DNA from: Nocardia sp. MH4
GTDB taxonomy: Bacteria; Actinomycetota; Actinomycetes; Mycobacteriales; Mycobacteriaceae
Direction: 5' to 3'
Length of the DNA stretch: 64,000 nucleotides
Assembly: GCF_019266065.1 (NCBI RefSeq)
Contig: NZ_LPNR01000128.1
Coordinates: forward strand, 108,448 to 172,447
This document shows, piece after piece, positions 32,223-40,436 of this stretch. Positions within the stretch are counted from its first letter, which is position 1. Every line of letters starts with the position of its first letter. The notes beneath the pieces were generated by a model. It was not told where the DNA came from. It did no database searches and saw only the letters and a list, made by a program, of their open reading frames with translations. Position numbers and translations under genes: made by a program.

Positions 32223-32565
32223 TGCATGGTTCTGAGCGCCAAAGTGAACACCACGCGAGCGCGAATCCCGACACCACCTGCCGACGGCTCGATGTCCGTC
32301 AGCGCGAATTTCAACACCGCCGCCCGAGCTCGGCTCGTCCGGCGCGCTCGCCGTCCGGCGGCGCCAAGCCGCCGATCGCTGCTGATCTGGGCGACCTCCG
32401 CGTGCCGAGGGCGATTCGGCGGCACGACGACCCGCAACGCAACGGCCCTTCCTCTGGCTCGGGTGGTGTCGAAATTCGCGCTGACGATCGGCAGACCAAG
32501 ATCGCGAAGTGGTGTTCGAGTTCGCGCTCGGGTGGTGTCAGTTTTCGCGCTCTTAGCCAACTGCA
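32223..32565. mobile_element. 343-bp IS21-like non-autonomous element with three nested inverted repeats
   Basis: The ends are TGCA...TGCA (32223 and 32565). Inside are three copies of a unit like GAGCGCGAAnnnnGACACCACC on the left (32234-32254, 32257-32278, 32301-32321) and three in inverse orientation on the right (32462-32482, 32509-32529, 32531-32552). Multiple terminal repeats and TG...CA ends are typical of IS21-family elements, where they bind IstA. No istA or istB remains. The inner 140 bp has no gene. Confidence 0.55.
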
Positions 32566-32708
32566 TGCCGCTGCGGGAGATGCCGATGATGGATCATCTC
32601 CGTGTCGTGGGTATCGGCGAGTTCAGCCAGCATCTGTGCTGAGGGATCGCATCGACTGTCCGGTGACAGTGAAGATGAGCCACGCCAACCTCGCTGACCT
32701 GCGGTGGC

Positions 32709-32876
32709 CCATTTTGAGTGGCAGACTCCCCGACCCGATTTGCCATTCAAAGTGAGCCAACTCTCTCCATCGGCCACGGCGAACTGGCTGGTCGGGCTCT
32801 CGATGGTCCAGGTTCAGTGGCAAGGCTGCGTCGATGGCTCAGGTGGGTTGGCAATAGCCTATTTTCACTGGCAACG
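32709..32876. repeat. four direct repeats of an IS-end type
   Basis: CCCATTTTGAGTGGCA (about 32709), CCATTCAAAGTGAGCCA (about 32742), CCAGGTTCAGTGGCAA (about 32807) and CCTATTTTCACTGGCAA (about 32858) share the core CnATTTTnAnTGGCAA. Groups of such units mark the ends of IS21-like elements in actinobacteria. No transposase is present. The family assignment is inference. Confidence 0.4.
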
Positions 32877-33089
32877 GACATCGGCTGAAGCGTTGCTCAG
32901 TGTCGGATCTCACCGATCCGATTGGTGAATTCTGACGTCGCCGGGTGTGGCAGGGCGGGATTGTCGACCAGTTGGCAGCACGCAACAGTGACAGCGGCGA
33001 CCAGCAGAGTTCCGGGCGAAGATCCGTTGAGACAACGCTCAGCTAAGCCAGCGACGGGCCACTGGCCAGCGATAATCCCGGCGACGTCG

Positions 33090-33640
33090 ATGGTCACCCC
33101 AGCCATAATCTCCGACGTGAAAGAAGTCGAGGTCGTCGTCCAGTACGAGCGCGCGACTCTGCACGTCGGCGGGGTGTTCCTGAAGATCGACGCTGAACAG
33201 TCGAACACCGACACCAAGGTCGAGGCGATGGCCGGCACCGTTCCCGACTCCGGATGTTCTGTGGCGTAAGCCACCAGTGCTCGCGCTCGCCGCTCTGCCA
33301 GGATTGGCACTCGGCGCCTCGGTGAGCCGTCGACCGCATCGCCAGCGGCGTGGGCCGCAGCGGGCGCCACCATACGGAAGCTGCACGACGCGCCGCTACC
33401 GCCATGGCCCGGCCGCAGCCTCGACGCGCACGCATCGGAGCTCAACCGCAAATGTGCAGCGCTTACCAGGAGCGGGGTGGCCCCACCAACGTAGTCGCAC
33501 ACAACCGCCGGATAGCCGAGATCGCGCTTCGGCCGTGAACGCCGGCATTCACCCACGGCGACCTCCAGATCTCCCATGTGTTCGTCGAAGGCGATGAGGT
33601 CACTGGCGTTAACCGGTGCAGCGAGGGAAGGCGTTTCTCG
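33090..33640 (+). pseudogene. aminoglycoside phosphotransferase (APH) family, decayed
   Basis: Pieces of an APH protein are readable in different frames. First comes QYERATLHVGGVFLKIDAEQ (nucleotide-binding strands with the Lys of FLKID). Then, after a shift, PDVLWRKPPVLALAALPG. A later frame gives FTHGDLQISHVFVEGDEVTG, the HGD catalytic loop. The final WSEAGRGD-type motif is corrupted. At least three frameshifts separate them, so no enzyme is made. Whether the ancestor acted on an antibiotic or another sugar is unknown. Confidence 0.7.
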
Positions 33641-33906
33641 CGGGGTGGGCGGTCGTTGGCGATCAACACCGCCATCCACGACAACGGCAGTGTCACCCCC
33701 ATGATCGCCGCGGCCACCCAGCCGGGACCACCAGCGGCGTACACGGCGGTGGCCAACAGCAACGACGGCACCCGACACGCCATCAGGACCACGTACTTGC
33801 GGACCCGACGGCGATGCTGTTCGGGGTAGGACAAGCCCACGGCGGTGATCAACGCCGCCTGCCGCTCGTCCCCGTCGGCGGCAGAGCCCGGCGCAGACCG
33901 TTTCAT
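33463..33906 (-). CDS. DUF3099 domain protein, altered C-terminus
   Basis: The first 95 residues fit DUF3099: QAALITAVGLSYPEQHRRRV, RKYVVLMACRVPSLLLATAV, then GWVAAAIMGVTLPLSWMAVL and IANDRPPREKR. This is a small two-helix membrane protein common in actinobacteria, function unknown. The last 50 residues run antisense over the APH pseudogene and do not look native. The original 3' end was probably lost at the junction near 33600. Confidence 0.6.
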   Translation of the reverse strand: MKRSAPGSAADGDERQAALITAVGLSYPEQHRRRVRKYVVLMACRVPSLLLATAVYAAGGPGWVAAAIMGVTLPLSWMAVLIANDRPPREKRLPSLHRLTPVTSSPSTNTWEIWRSPWVNAGVHGRSAISAIRRLCATTLVGPPRSW

Positions 33907-34217
33907 GCGCAGGCCTTACCCGCCTGTGCCGGACCGAATCACCGCGCGAATGTCGGATCCGCAGTGAGCGCATTGCTGACTGTATCGTCGGCCCGGATGC
34001 GATGTCGGTGACCGGCGCCTGGCCGAGCTGCTCCTGCGCGATCACGGCGGGCGAAGCAGATGCCGGTACGCATTGCCACCGATGTCGACGGGTGGGGCCC
34101 GGGAACTGTTTTAGGCGAGCAGGCGCGGGCATTTCGCAACAGGTCGTGTTGGGGCGATCGGATCGTGCAGTCCCGAGTGGCGAACTGACTTGTCACAGGG
34201 GGCGGAAAGGGGCTGTG

Positions 34218-34577
34218 ATGGTGTCGAACACAGTGGTCTCGCTCCTGGTGGCGAGTGGGGAAGGACCGCCGGGCTTGTTGCCCGCTCGCCAGCAGATGGC
34301 GTTCTCGTTGGGCTGGCATATCGTGCTGGCCTGTTTCGGTGTCGCCTTTCCCGCCATGATCTATGTCGTGCACCGGCGTGGCCTGGTCCGGGAGGATTCC
34401 GTCGCGCTGGGGCTGGCCAAAAGGTGGGCGACGGTCTCGGCGATCCTGTTCGCGATCGGTGCTGTTTCCGGGACGGTGCTCAGTTTCGAAATGGGGCTGT
34501 TGTGGCCGGGGCTCATGGGCCGCTACGGCGATGTGCTCGGTCTGCCGTTCGCCTTGGAGGGCCTGGACACCAGTTAT
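34218..34577 (+). pseudogene. cytochrome bd oxidase subunit I, N-terminal fragment
   Basis: From the ATG at 34218 the frame encodes LLPARQQMAFSLGWHIVLAC, FGVAFPAMIYVVHRRGLV, WATVSAILFAIGAVSGTVLS and FEMGLLWPGLMGRYGDVLGL. That is the first two or three helices of the quinol oxidase subunit I, including the haem-ligand helix. After about 120 residues the similarity stops and the frame runs into antisense of the DsbA-like gene. The rest of the gene and subunit II are missing. Confidence 0.72.
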
Positions 34578-34670
34578 CGGGGCCCACCCGGGCGCGGACA
34601 GCCTCGATGTGGGCGCCGCAGCCCGACCAGGTGGTTTTACCGCAGGTGCGGCATCGCACCGGTGAGCACA

Positions 34671-35291
34671 TCAGCGGGCCTCCTCGGTGGTGGCATCAAT
34701 TGTGGGCGGGCCTTGATAGGGGCGATGCAGGGCAGCGAATCCCGGGGTGGTCGCGGCGGTGACCAAGGCGGCGAGCAGGCCCGGGCCGCGCTGCGCGGTC
34801 GGGGATTCGGTCAGGACGGGGCCGTGGAAGCCGTGTCCGTCGATGACGATGATCGGACTGCCACCGGCGCTGCCGAGCGCGTCCTGACTGGCTCGGTGGG
34901 TGTTCGCGAGTTCGGCGTCGAGGGCGGTGTCCTCGGTACGCTGGGCCAATGCCGGATCCAGGCCGGCCTCGGTGAGTGCGTCGGTGAGCGCGTCGTGATC
35001 GATCTCGTCGCCGCGAACGTGCAGTCGTGTCCCCAGCGTCTCATACAGTCGCGCGAAGGCCTCGCTTCCGGCGGTGTCGGTCGCCGCGGCGAAGACCCGG
35101 CCGAGGCGGCGTGATCGCTGGATCATCGGCTTGTGATCGGCGTCGACGTCGCTGCCTTCATTGAGCACCGCCAAGCTCATCTGTTGTAGCCGCACAGTGT
35201 GCGGACCGGATTCGGTGGCGGCGAGCAGCCACCGCGAGGTCACCCATGCGAACGGGCAGACGGGATCGAGATACAGGTCGATTTCGGCCAT
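34671..35291 (-). CDS. DsbA-family (Rv2466c-like) thiol oxidoreductase
   Basis: 206 residues starting at 35291 with CAGGAGG upstream. It begins MAEIDLYLDPVCPFAWVTSR followed by LQQMSLAVLNEG. The fold is a thioredoxin with a helical insert, as in mycothiol-dependent reductase Rv2466c, which keeps CPFC or CPWC. Here the motif is CPFA, so only one of the two active-site Cys remains. A C-terminal SPIIVIDGHGFHGPVL strand gives the cis-Pro region. The role in reduction of nitro compounds or disulfides is inferred. It is divergent from the MMPL operon, next to a DUF2892 gene. Confidence 0.78.
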   Translation of the reverse strand: MAEIDLYLDPVCPFAWVTSRWLLAATESGPHTVRLQQMSLAVLNEGSDVDADHKPMIQRSRRLGRVFAAATDTAGSEAFARLYETLGTRLHVRGDEIDHDALTDALTEAGLDPALAQRTEDTALDAELANTHRASQDALGSAGGSPIIVIDGHGFHGPVLTESPTAQRGPGLLAALVTAATTPGFAALHRPYQGPPTIDATTEEAR

Positions 35292-35392
35292 CGACGGCCT
35301 CCTGAGGGAAATGGTAGGAACGGCGGCTGGCGCCTTGGCATGAGCCGTGGGCCGCCGCGCAGGGTTTCGATGCGGTGCGAAAGTTGGGCCGA

Positions 35393-35614
35393 TCAGTGGC
35401 TGCCGCGGGGTCGACCCTGCAGGTCGACTCCCAACACCGGACCGAGCAAGCAGAAGTTGAACACTCCCGCCGCGATGGGGACCAGCCCGATGATCGCCAC
35501 CACGATCCCGGCGGTCCCGCCGACCAGGAGCAAACCCGCGGCGATCACCACGATTCCGGCGGCGATACGGGCCAGGCGCCCGGCGGTACTTCGCATGAAT
35601 TCGACGATGCCCAT
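35393..35614 (-). CDS. DUF2892 inner-membrane protein
   Basis: 73 residues from ATG 35614, with GAAGGAG upstream. It starts MGIVEFMRSTAGRLARIAAG and holds two hydrophobic helices (IVVIAAGLLLVGGTAGIVVA and IIGLVPIAAGVFNFCLLGPV). DUF2892 (YgaP C-terminal type) proteins are associated with sulfur-transfer and rhodanese systems. It shares an intergenic region with the MMPL operon that contains two CsoR-type palindromes, so it is probably co-regulated. Confidence 0.82.
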   Translation of the reverse strand: MGIVEFMRSTAGRLARIAAGIVVIAAGLLLVGGTAGIVVAIIGLVPIAAGVFNFCLLGPVLGVDLQGRPRGSH

Positions 35615-35657
35615 AACGCTGCACTCCTTCGACACAGGAACAGGGGTTGCGCTCGAC

Positions 35658-35710
35658 TATACCCCCTGGGGTATTGTCGAACTCGATATCAATATACCCC
35701 AGGGGGTATT
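35658..35710. promoter_or_regulatory. two CsoR/CstR-type operators
   Basis: TATACCCCCTGGGGTAT (35658-35674) and TATACCCCAGGGGGTATT (35693-35710) are near-perfect palindromes of the TACCCC-n-GGGGTA kind bound by CsoR-family repressors. They lie between the divergent DUF2892 and MMPL genes, and a third copy precedes the repressor gene itself. Confidence 0.82.
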
Positions 35711-35723
35711 AAAGGAGGGTCGG

Positions 35724-37883
35724 ATGACCGAAACGAAGCTCGATACCGCCTCGGCGAAACCACCCCGCACGACCTCCGGGCCAGGAATGCTGGGCCGGTG
35801 GGGCGCGTTCATGGCCGGGCGCACCCGGGCAGTGATCGGGATATGGCTGCTGGTGCTGATCGCACTGGGCGCGGCCGCGCCGAGTGTGTTCACCTCCCTG
35901 GCCGGGGCAGGGTGGCAAGCCAACGGCTCGGAATCGGTCCGTGCCCGCGAGCTGGCTCAGCAGCATTTCGGCGGTAATTCCTCGGCCGCGGTGCAGGTGG
36001 TGATCCATTCCGACACCGCCACGATCGGTGGCCCGGCGATGGCACGGGTGGTCGAGCAGGCCACGGCGGTCTTCGCCGGGGACGAGCGGATCGGGCAGGT
36101 GATCGCCCCGCAGCCGGGGTTCACGATCAGCCCTGACGGACACACCGGCATCGTGATCGCGGGCGCCAATGCCTCCACCGATGACATGGTCAAAGCCGTC
36201 GACGAGCACAAAGCCGCGTTGACCGCGCTGTCGAAAGACGGGATCGAGGTGTATCCGACCGGGGCGTCGGCGTTGTGGAGCGATTTCAATGTCGCCAACC
36301 ACGACGCGATGATCCAGGCCGAGATGTTGTCGTGGCCGGTCACGTTGGCGATCATGGTGCTGGCGTTCGGTTCGCTGGTCGCGGCCGGGCTGCCGCTGCT
36401 GCTGACCCTCGCGGGCTTGGTGGCCTCCGCGGGTGGGTTGGTGCTGCTGAATCAGATCACTCCGATCTCGGTGTGGGCGATGAACTTCGCCATGATGTTC
36501 GCCCTGGCCCTGGGGATCGACTACGCGCTGTTCCTGGTCGCGCGCTTCCGCGACGCGCTGGCCCGCACCGGCGATCCCCGCGCCGCGGTCACCGAAACCA
36601 TGGACACTGCCGGCAAAGCCGTCCTGCTCTCAGGGCTGACGGTGCTGGTGAGCTTGTCGGCGGTGCTGATCGTGCCCGCTCCCGCCGTGCGGACCATGGC
36701 GGTCGGGATCATGCTCGCGGTGGTGTTCGTCCTCGCCGCGACCCTGACCCTGCTGCCCGCCGTCCTCGGCGCGCTCGGCACCAAGATCAACGCCGCCGCG
36801 CTGCCGTACGCGCGCCGCCAGCAGCACCGCTCGCCGGTGTTCGCGCGCTGGGCCCAGATCCTGCACAAGCATCCGTGGCCGTTCGCCGCGGTGGCACTGG
36901 CCATCCTGATCGGGCTGGCCGCACCGGTGTTCGGGCTCAAGACCGCGATGCCCTCGATCGCGGTCGTGCCCACCGACGCGCCGGTGCGCCAGGGCTATGA
37001 ACTGATCGCCGAGCAGATGGGCCCCGGCGCCCCGGGCATGCTGTCGATCATCACCTCGACCGCCGACGCGGCGGCCACCGAGACCATCGCGCGCGCCGGC
37101 GACGGCATCGTCATGCTCACCCCGCCCCAGCTCGCCGTCGACGGTGCCGATCTGGTGATGATGCAGGCCATGCCCGCAGTCGATCCCTCCGCACCGCGGA
37201 TGGCCGAAATCCTGGACCGGTTGCGTGCCGACCTGCCCGCCGACGCGGTGGTCGGTGGCGCGGCGGCGGAAAACCTCGACCTGCAACAAGCCCTCGACGA
37301 CTATCTGCCGATCGTGGTGGTCATCATCTTGGTGCTCGGGTTCGTGTTGTTGCTGATCGCGTTGCAGGCCCCGCTCATCGCTGCCCTGGGAACCCTGGTC
37401 AGCCTGCTCTCGACCGCGGCCGCGTTCGGGGTGGCCAAGCTGATCTTCCAGGACGGGCACGGCGCCGAGCTGCTCGGCTTCACCCCGCAAGGGTTCCTCG
37501 ACGGGTGGGGGCCGGTGTTCTTCTTCGCGATGATCTTCGCCATCGCCATGGACTACACGGTGTTCTTGCTGGCCACCGCCAAGGAACACTACGAGCGCAC
37601 CGGCGACCCCCACGCCGCGCTCCTGGACGGGCTCGCGCATTCGGGGCGGGTCATCTTCGCCGCCGCGGCGGTGATGGTGGCGGTGTTCTTCACCTTCGCC
37701 CTGGCCGACCCGCTGCCCCCGAAGGAGATGGGCATCATCCTGGGTGTCGCGGTCCTGCTCGACGCACTGCTGGTGCGGTTGGTGCTGTTGCCGGTGATTC
37801 TGCGCCTGACCGGGCACGCTGCCTGGTGGAGCCCGGCGTGGCTGACCCGGGTGCTGCCCACCATCAGCTTCGCTCACCACTGA
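35724..37883 (+). CDS. MMPL family RND transporter
   Basis: 719 residues with two MMPL repeats. Each has an extracytoplasmic domain after the first helix, then five or six helices. Visible are RAVIGIWLLVLIALGAAAPS, ALALGIDYALFLVARFRDAL (the conserved GIDYALF), FAIAMDYTVFLLATAKEHYE in repeat 2, and TMDTAGKAVLLSGLTVLVSL. It is shorter than mycobacterial lipid MmpL proteins (about 950 aa). ATG 35724 has AAAGGAGGG upstream. It exports unknown substrates across the plasma membrane. Palindromic operators just upstream and the CsoR-like gene downstream imply metal or sulfide control. Confidence 0.9.
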   Translation: MTETKLDTASAKPPRTTSGPGMLGRWGAFMAGRTRAVIGIWLLVLIALGAAAPSVFTSLAGAGWQANGSESVRARELAQQHFGGNSSAAVQVVIHSDTATIGGPAMARVVEQATAVFAGDERIGQVIAPQPGFTISPDGHTGIVIAGANASTDDMVKAVDEHKAALTALSKDGIEVYPTGASALWSDFNVANHDAMIQAEMLSWPVTLAIMVLAFGSLVAAGLPLLLTLAGLVASAGGLVLLNQITPISVWAMNFAMMFALALGIDYALFLVARFRDALARTGDPRAAVTETMDTAGKAVLLSGLTVLVSLSAVLIVPAPAVRTMAVGIMLAVVFVLAATLTLLPAVLGALGTKINAAALPYARRQQHRSPVFARWAQILHKHPWPFAAVALAILIGLAAPVFGLKTAMPSIAVVPTDAPVRQGYELIAEQMGPGAPGMLSIITSTADAAATETIARAGDGIVMLTPPQLAVDGADLVMMQAMPAVDPSAPRMAEILDRLRADLPADAVVGGAAAENLDLQQALDDYLPIVVVIILVLGFVLLLIALQAPLIAALGTLVSLLSTAAAFGVAKLIFQDGHGAELLGFTPQGFLDGWGPVFFFAMIFAIAMDYTVFLLATAKEHYERTGDPHAALLDGLAHSGRVIFAAAAVMVAVFFTFALADPLPPKEMGIILGVAVLLDALLVRLVLLPVILRLTGHAAWWSPAWLTRVLPTISFAHH

Positions 37884-37910
37884 CCCACCGGCCAACCCAC
37901 TTCCTCGGAA

Positions 37911-37938
37911 CCCCCTATACCCCATGGGGTATAGGGGG
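37911..37938. promoter_or_regulatory. 28-bp perfect palindrome, CsoR/CstR operator
   Basis: CCCCCTATACCCC at 37911-37923, AT, then its exact complement to 37938. It matches the two boxes at 35658-35710 and lies 24 bases before the repressor gene, so autoregulation is likely. Confidence 0.85.
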
Positions 37939-37962
37939 GAGGATCCGAGAAGGGAAACATCG

Positions 37963-38232
37963 ATGATCGGCAACGACGACGCTATCGCGCAGGTACTCAA
38001 CAGGCTGCGCCGCGCCCAGGGCCAACTCACCGGGGTGATCGCCATGATCGAGGACGGGCGCGACTGCAAGGACGTGGTCACCCAACTCGCCGCGGTCTCC
38101 AAAGCGCTCGACCGCGCCGGATTCAAGATCGTCGCCACCGGCCTGCGCGAATGCCTCACCGAGACCCCCGAGGGTGAGGCCGCGCCCATGAGCATCGACG
38201 AACTGGAAAAGCTCTTTCTCGCCCTGGCCTGA
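37963..38232 (+). CDS. CsoR/RcnR-family repressor, CstR-like
   Basis: 89 residues, all helical: VLNRLRRAQGQLTGVIAMIE, DGRDCKDVVTQLAAVSKALD, then IVATGLRECLTETPEG. The two conserved Cys are present (in RDCKDV and RECL), but the His that sits four residues before the second Cys in copper-sensing CsoR is Gly here. Loss of that His is typical of CstR, which senses persulfides through its two Cys. The neighbours DUF2892 and DUF302 agree with a sulfur role. The ATG at 37963 has AGAAGGG upstream. Confidence 0.85.
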   Translation: MIGNDDAIAQVLNRLRRAQGQLTGVIAMIEDGRDCKDVVTQLAAVSKALDRAGFKIVATGLRECLTETPEGEAAPMSIDELEKLFLALA

Positions 38233-38280
38233 CCCCGCACAGCGCGGGGTCGGGTACGCACACTGGAAGGACTCCCGCCG

Positions 38281-38520
38281 ATGGCATTGCCACCGCGACC
38301 GCACGGATGGACCATCACCCGCCTCGTCCCGGCCCTGGCCGGGACCCTGGTCCTGCTCAGCGTATTGCTGAGTGTGACCCTGTCCCCGTGGTGGCTGATT
38401 CTGGCCGCCCTGGTCGGGGCGAACCTGCTGCTCTACAGCGCGGCGGGCTGGTGCCCGGCCACCCTGGTGATGCGCCGACTCGGTCTGACCGACACGACCT
38501 GCCCAACCCCCACCGCCTGA
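38281..38520 (+). CDS. DUF2892-like membrane protein
   Basis: 79 residues with two hydrophobic helices (LVPALAGTLVLLSVLLSVTL and SPWWLILAALVGANLLLYSA). It is followed by AGWCPATLVMRRLGL, a Cys-containing end common in YgaP-type proteins. GGAAGGA precedes the ATG. It is the second such gene in this locus and sits between the repressor and the DUF302 gene in one operon. Confidence 0.78.
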   Translation: MALPPRPHGWTITRLVPALAGTLVLLSVLLSVTLSPWWLILAALVGANLLLYSAAGWCPATLVMRRLGLTDTTCPTPTA

Positions 38521-38547
38521 CCACTCTCCTCGGATCGGAGCACACGA

Positions 38548-38955
38548 ATGGACCTGGCCCTGTCGACCACGCTGCACACCACCTTCGACGACGCGCTCGA
38601 ACGCACCCGAGACGCGTTGGCCGAGCAAGGATTCGGCATCCTCACCGAGATCGACATGCAAGCCACCCTCAAAGCCAAACTCGGCCACGACATGGAGGAC
38701 TACCGCATCCTCGGCGCCTGCAACCCACCCCTGGCCCACCAAGCGGTCGAGATCAACCGCCAGATCGGGCTCCTGTTGCCCTGCAATGTCGTGGTCCGTC
38801 GCGACCGGACCGACACCGACACCATCATCGTCGAAGCGATGAACCCCCAGCTCATGGTCGCAGTCACCGGTCAGCCCGCACTCGATCCGGTCGCCGAGGA
38901 TGCCACCACCCGCCTGCGCGCAGCCCTGGCTGCGCTGGGGGCCACGGGGATTTGA
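38548..38955 (+). CDS. DUF302 domain protein
   Basis: 135 residues with the DUF302 pattern: TTFDDALERTRDALAEQGFG, ILTEIDMQATLKAKLG, YRILGACNPPLAHQAVEINR, then IGLLLPCNVVVRRD. The Cys in GACNPP and LPCN are conserved in the family. DUF302 proteins accompany rhodanese, DUF2892 and metal-efflux genes, but the biochemistry is not known. It is the last gene of the MMPL / repressor operon. Confidence 0.85.
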   Translation: MDLALSTTLHTTFDDALERTRDALAEQGFGILTEIDMQATLKAKLGHDMEDYRILGACNPPLAHQAVEINRQIGLLLPCNVVVRRDRTDTDTIIVEAMNPQLMVAVTGQPALDPVAEDATTRLRAALAALGATGI

Positions 38956-39585
38956 CATGACGCCCACCGTCCCGGTCTATCCCGGTCACTGCGCCAGACT
39001 GCCGCGCCTTCCCAACGAGCCGATCGTCCCTACGGCCCTGAGCCGATTATCGACGACCCGAATAACCTTGGCACGCCGCTCGGTGAGACCACCCACCACA
39101 TCTCACTCCGGCCTTCGCCAAGCCTAGGCTTTCCGACCGACCCGCCGAGCAAGCGCGCCGGTTCGAGACCTCGGACTCCGAGTGCACCGGTGGTGACTGG
39201 TTGCAGAGCGGGACCGATGGCGTCCTTGCCGGTGCCCGGCCGGGGGGATGCGTATCGCACTCACATGTAGCACCGGTGCATCAGCCACTGGCACTGAAGC
39301 AATTGAATATCAAGGAAATGATAGAATGATTGCCAACGCGAGGTGGTATGACGTGAGCAATGGGGCTGGATACATTGCAGCGCAGCTTCCTTCCAGAACC
39401 CTCATCAGCAATTACAGTAGCTATAGCCCGAAATCCTTTCTAATCTGCAGCAGACCCCGCACCCCAGCGCGGTCCTGAACCTGCTCGTCGGCCGTGCTGG
39501 GCCTGGCAAGCCACAGCAAAGCGACCGAGATGGTACGCCTGGAATGTAGGCCTTTGATCGGACTTCGTTGTCATGCGAAATCCGC
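38956..39585. other. 630-bp region without a confident gene
   Basis: The left part is GC-rich. The right part (about 39290-39450) is clearly richer in A+T. A frame at 39248-39478 contains MIANARWYDVSNGAGYIAAQ, resembling the end of a secreted SH3-like protein, but it lacks a proper start and family match. It may be a remnant. The composition change near 39.3 kb marks a mosaic boundary. Confidence 0.45.
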
Positions 39586-40320
39586 CTAGAGCAGTCCAAT
39601 ATTCTCGGTGTGCAGCGTCGCAGTCGGATCGATTCGGATCCCCCGGGCTCGCGACGACGCATCGATAATTCCCCAAATGATAGCGCTGAGATGATCCCGG
39701 AAGGCCGAGCGGGACATCGCGGATGGGTCGGCTTGCGAGTTAATCCACCAATCGGTTGCGGAGAGGCTGGCCCCTATGATTGACTGCACGACCAAATCTA
39801 TGCCGGTGCTGTCCGCGCCAACGTTCTCCAACACGGCGGCGAAATGGCCAGCAATGAAACCGGCGAGCTCGCGTGCATCCTCCAGGGCCTGATCGGATTC
39901 TGATGAGCTCTCGCTAAAATGACTCCGCACGAGATATTTGAAAACGTTGCGGTGCTCGTCGACCAATTGCGTATATTGCTCGACGAGCTGATTCATCACT
40001 TTACCGATCGGCTCGGATCCGAAGTCGACCGCATCGAGAATGTTGGTCCACATGAGGTCCTTCGCCCGCTCCACCACAGCGGCACGGAGGCCCTGTTTGT
40101 CGTTGAAGTGGCGATACAGCTTAGGTTTTGTTGCGCCTGCTTCCCGGGCGATATCGTCCATGCTGGCCTCGGGGCCATATTTAGCGAAGGCTTGGTACGC
40201 GGCATCGACCAGCTCCGCGCGCACTACGGCCCGATGCTCTTCCCAACGGCTTGATCGTGCGTCAACTCGCCGAACCACCGAGCTACCGACCTCCAACATT
40301 TTCCGTCGCGCGCCTGCCAC
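39586..40320 (-). CDS. TetR family regulator
   Basis: 244 residues. The N-terminal HTH reads AYQAFAKYGPEASMDDIARE, AGATKPKLYRHFNDKQGLRA. The C-terminal half is helical with VFKYLVRSHFSESSSESDQA. A 30-residue leader before the HTH suggests that a later start may be used. It lies downstream of the oxidative gene set 40437-45090 on the same strand, and may control that set through the 45151-45356 region. Its ligand is unknown. Confidence 0.88.
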   Translation of the reverse strand: MAGARRKMLEVGSSVVRRVDARSSRWEEHRAVVRAELVDAAYQAFAKYGPEASMDDIAREAGATKPKLYRHFNDKQGLRAAVVERAKDLMWTNILDAVDFGSEPIGKVMNQLVEQYTQLVDEHRNVFKYLVRSHFSESSSESDQALEDARELAGFIAGHFAAVLENVGADSTGIDLVVQSIIGASLSATDWWINSQADPSAMSRSAFRDHLSAIIWGIIDASSRARGIRIDPTATLHTENIGLL

Positions 40321-40436
40321 GATGCCGATCTTACGCTACGGGCTACACGGATGGACAAGTACACGAGGTCGGCAGCCCGTTAACGCCTGGATTCTGGCGA
40401 TGTCACCGCCGGACGGCCACTGCCGGTTGTGGACGG

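Noticed and set aside
34002..35114. 370-codon plus-strand frame as one real protein
   Set aside because: Only the part from 34218 to about 34577 matches cytochrome bd subunit I; the rest is antisense of the DsbA-like gene.
36630..38318. 562-codon minus-strand frame over the MMPL gene
   Set aside because: Antisense shadow with low-complexity His/Gln/Arg composition.
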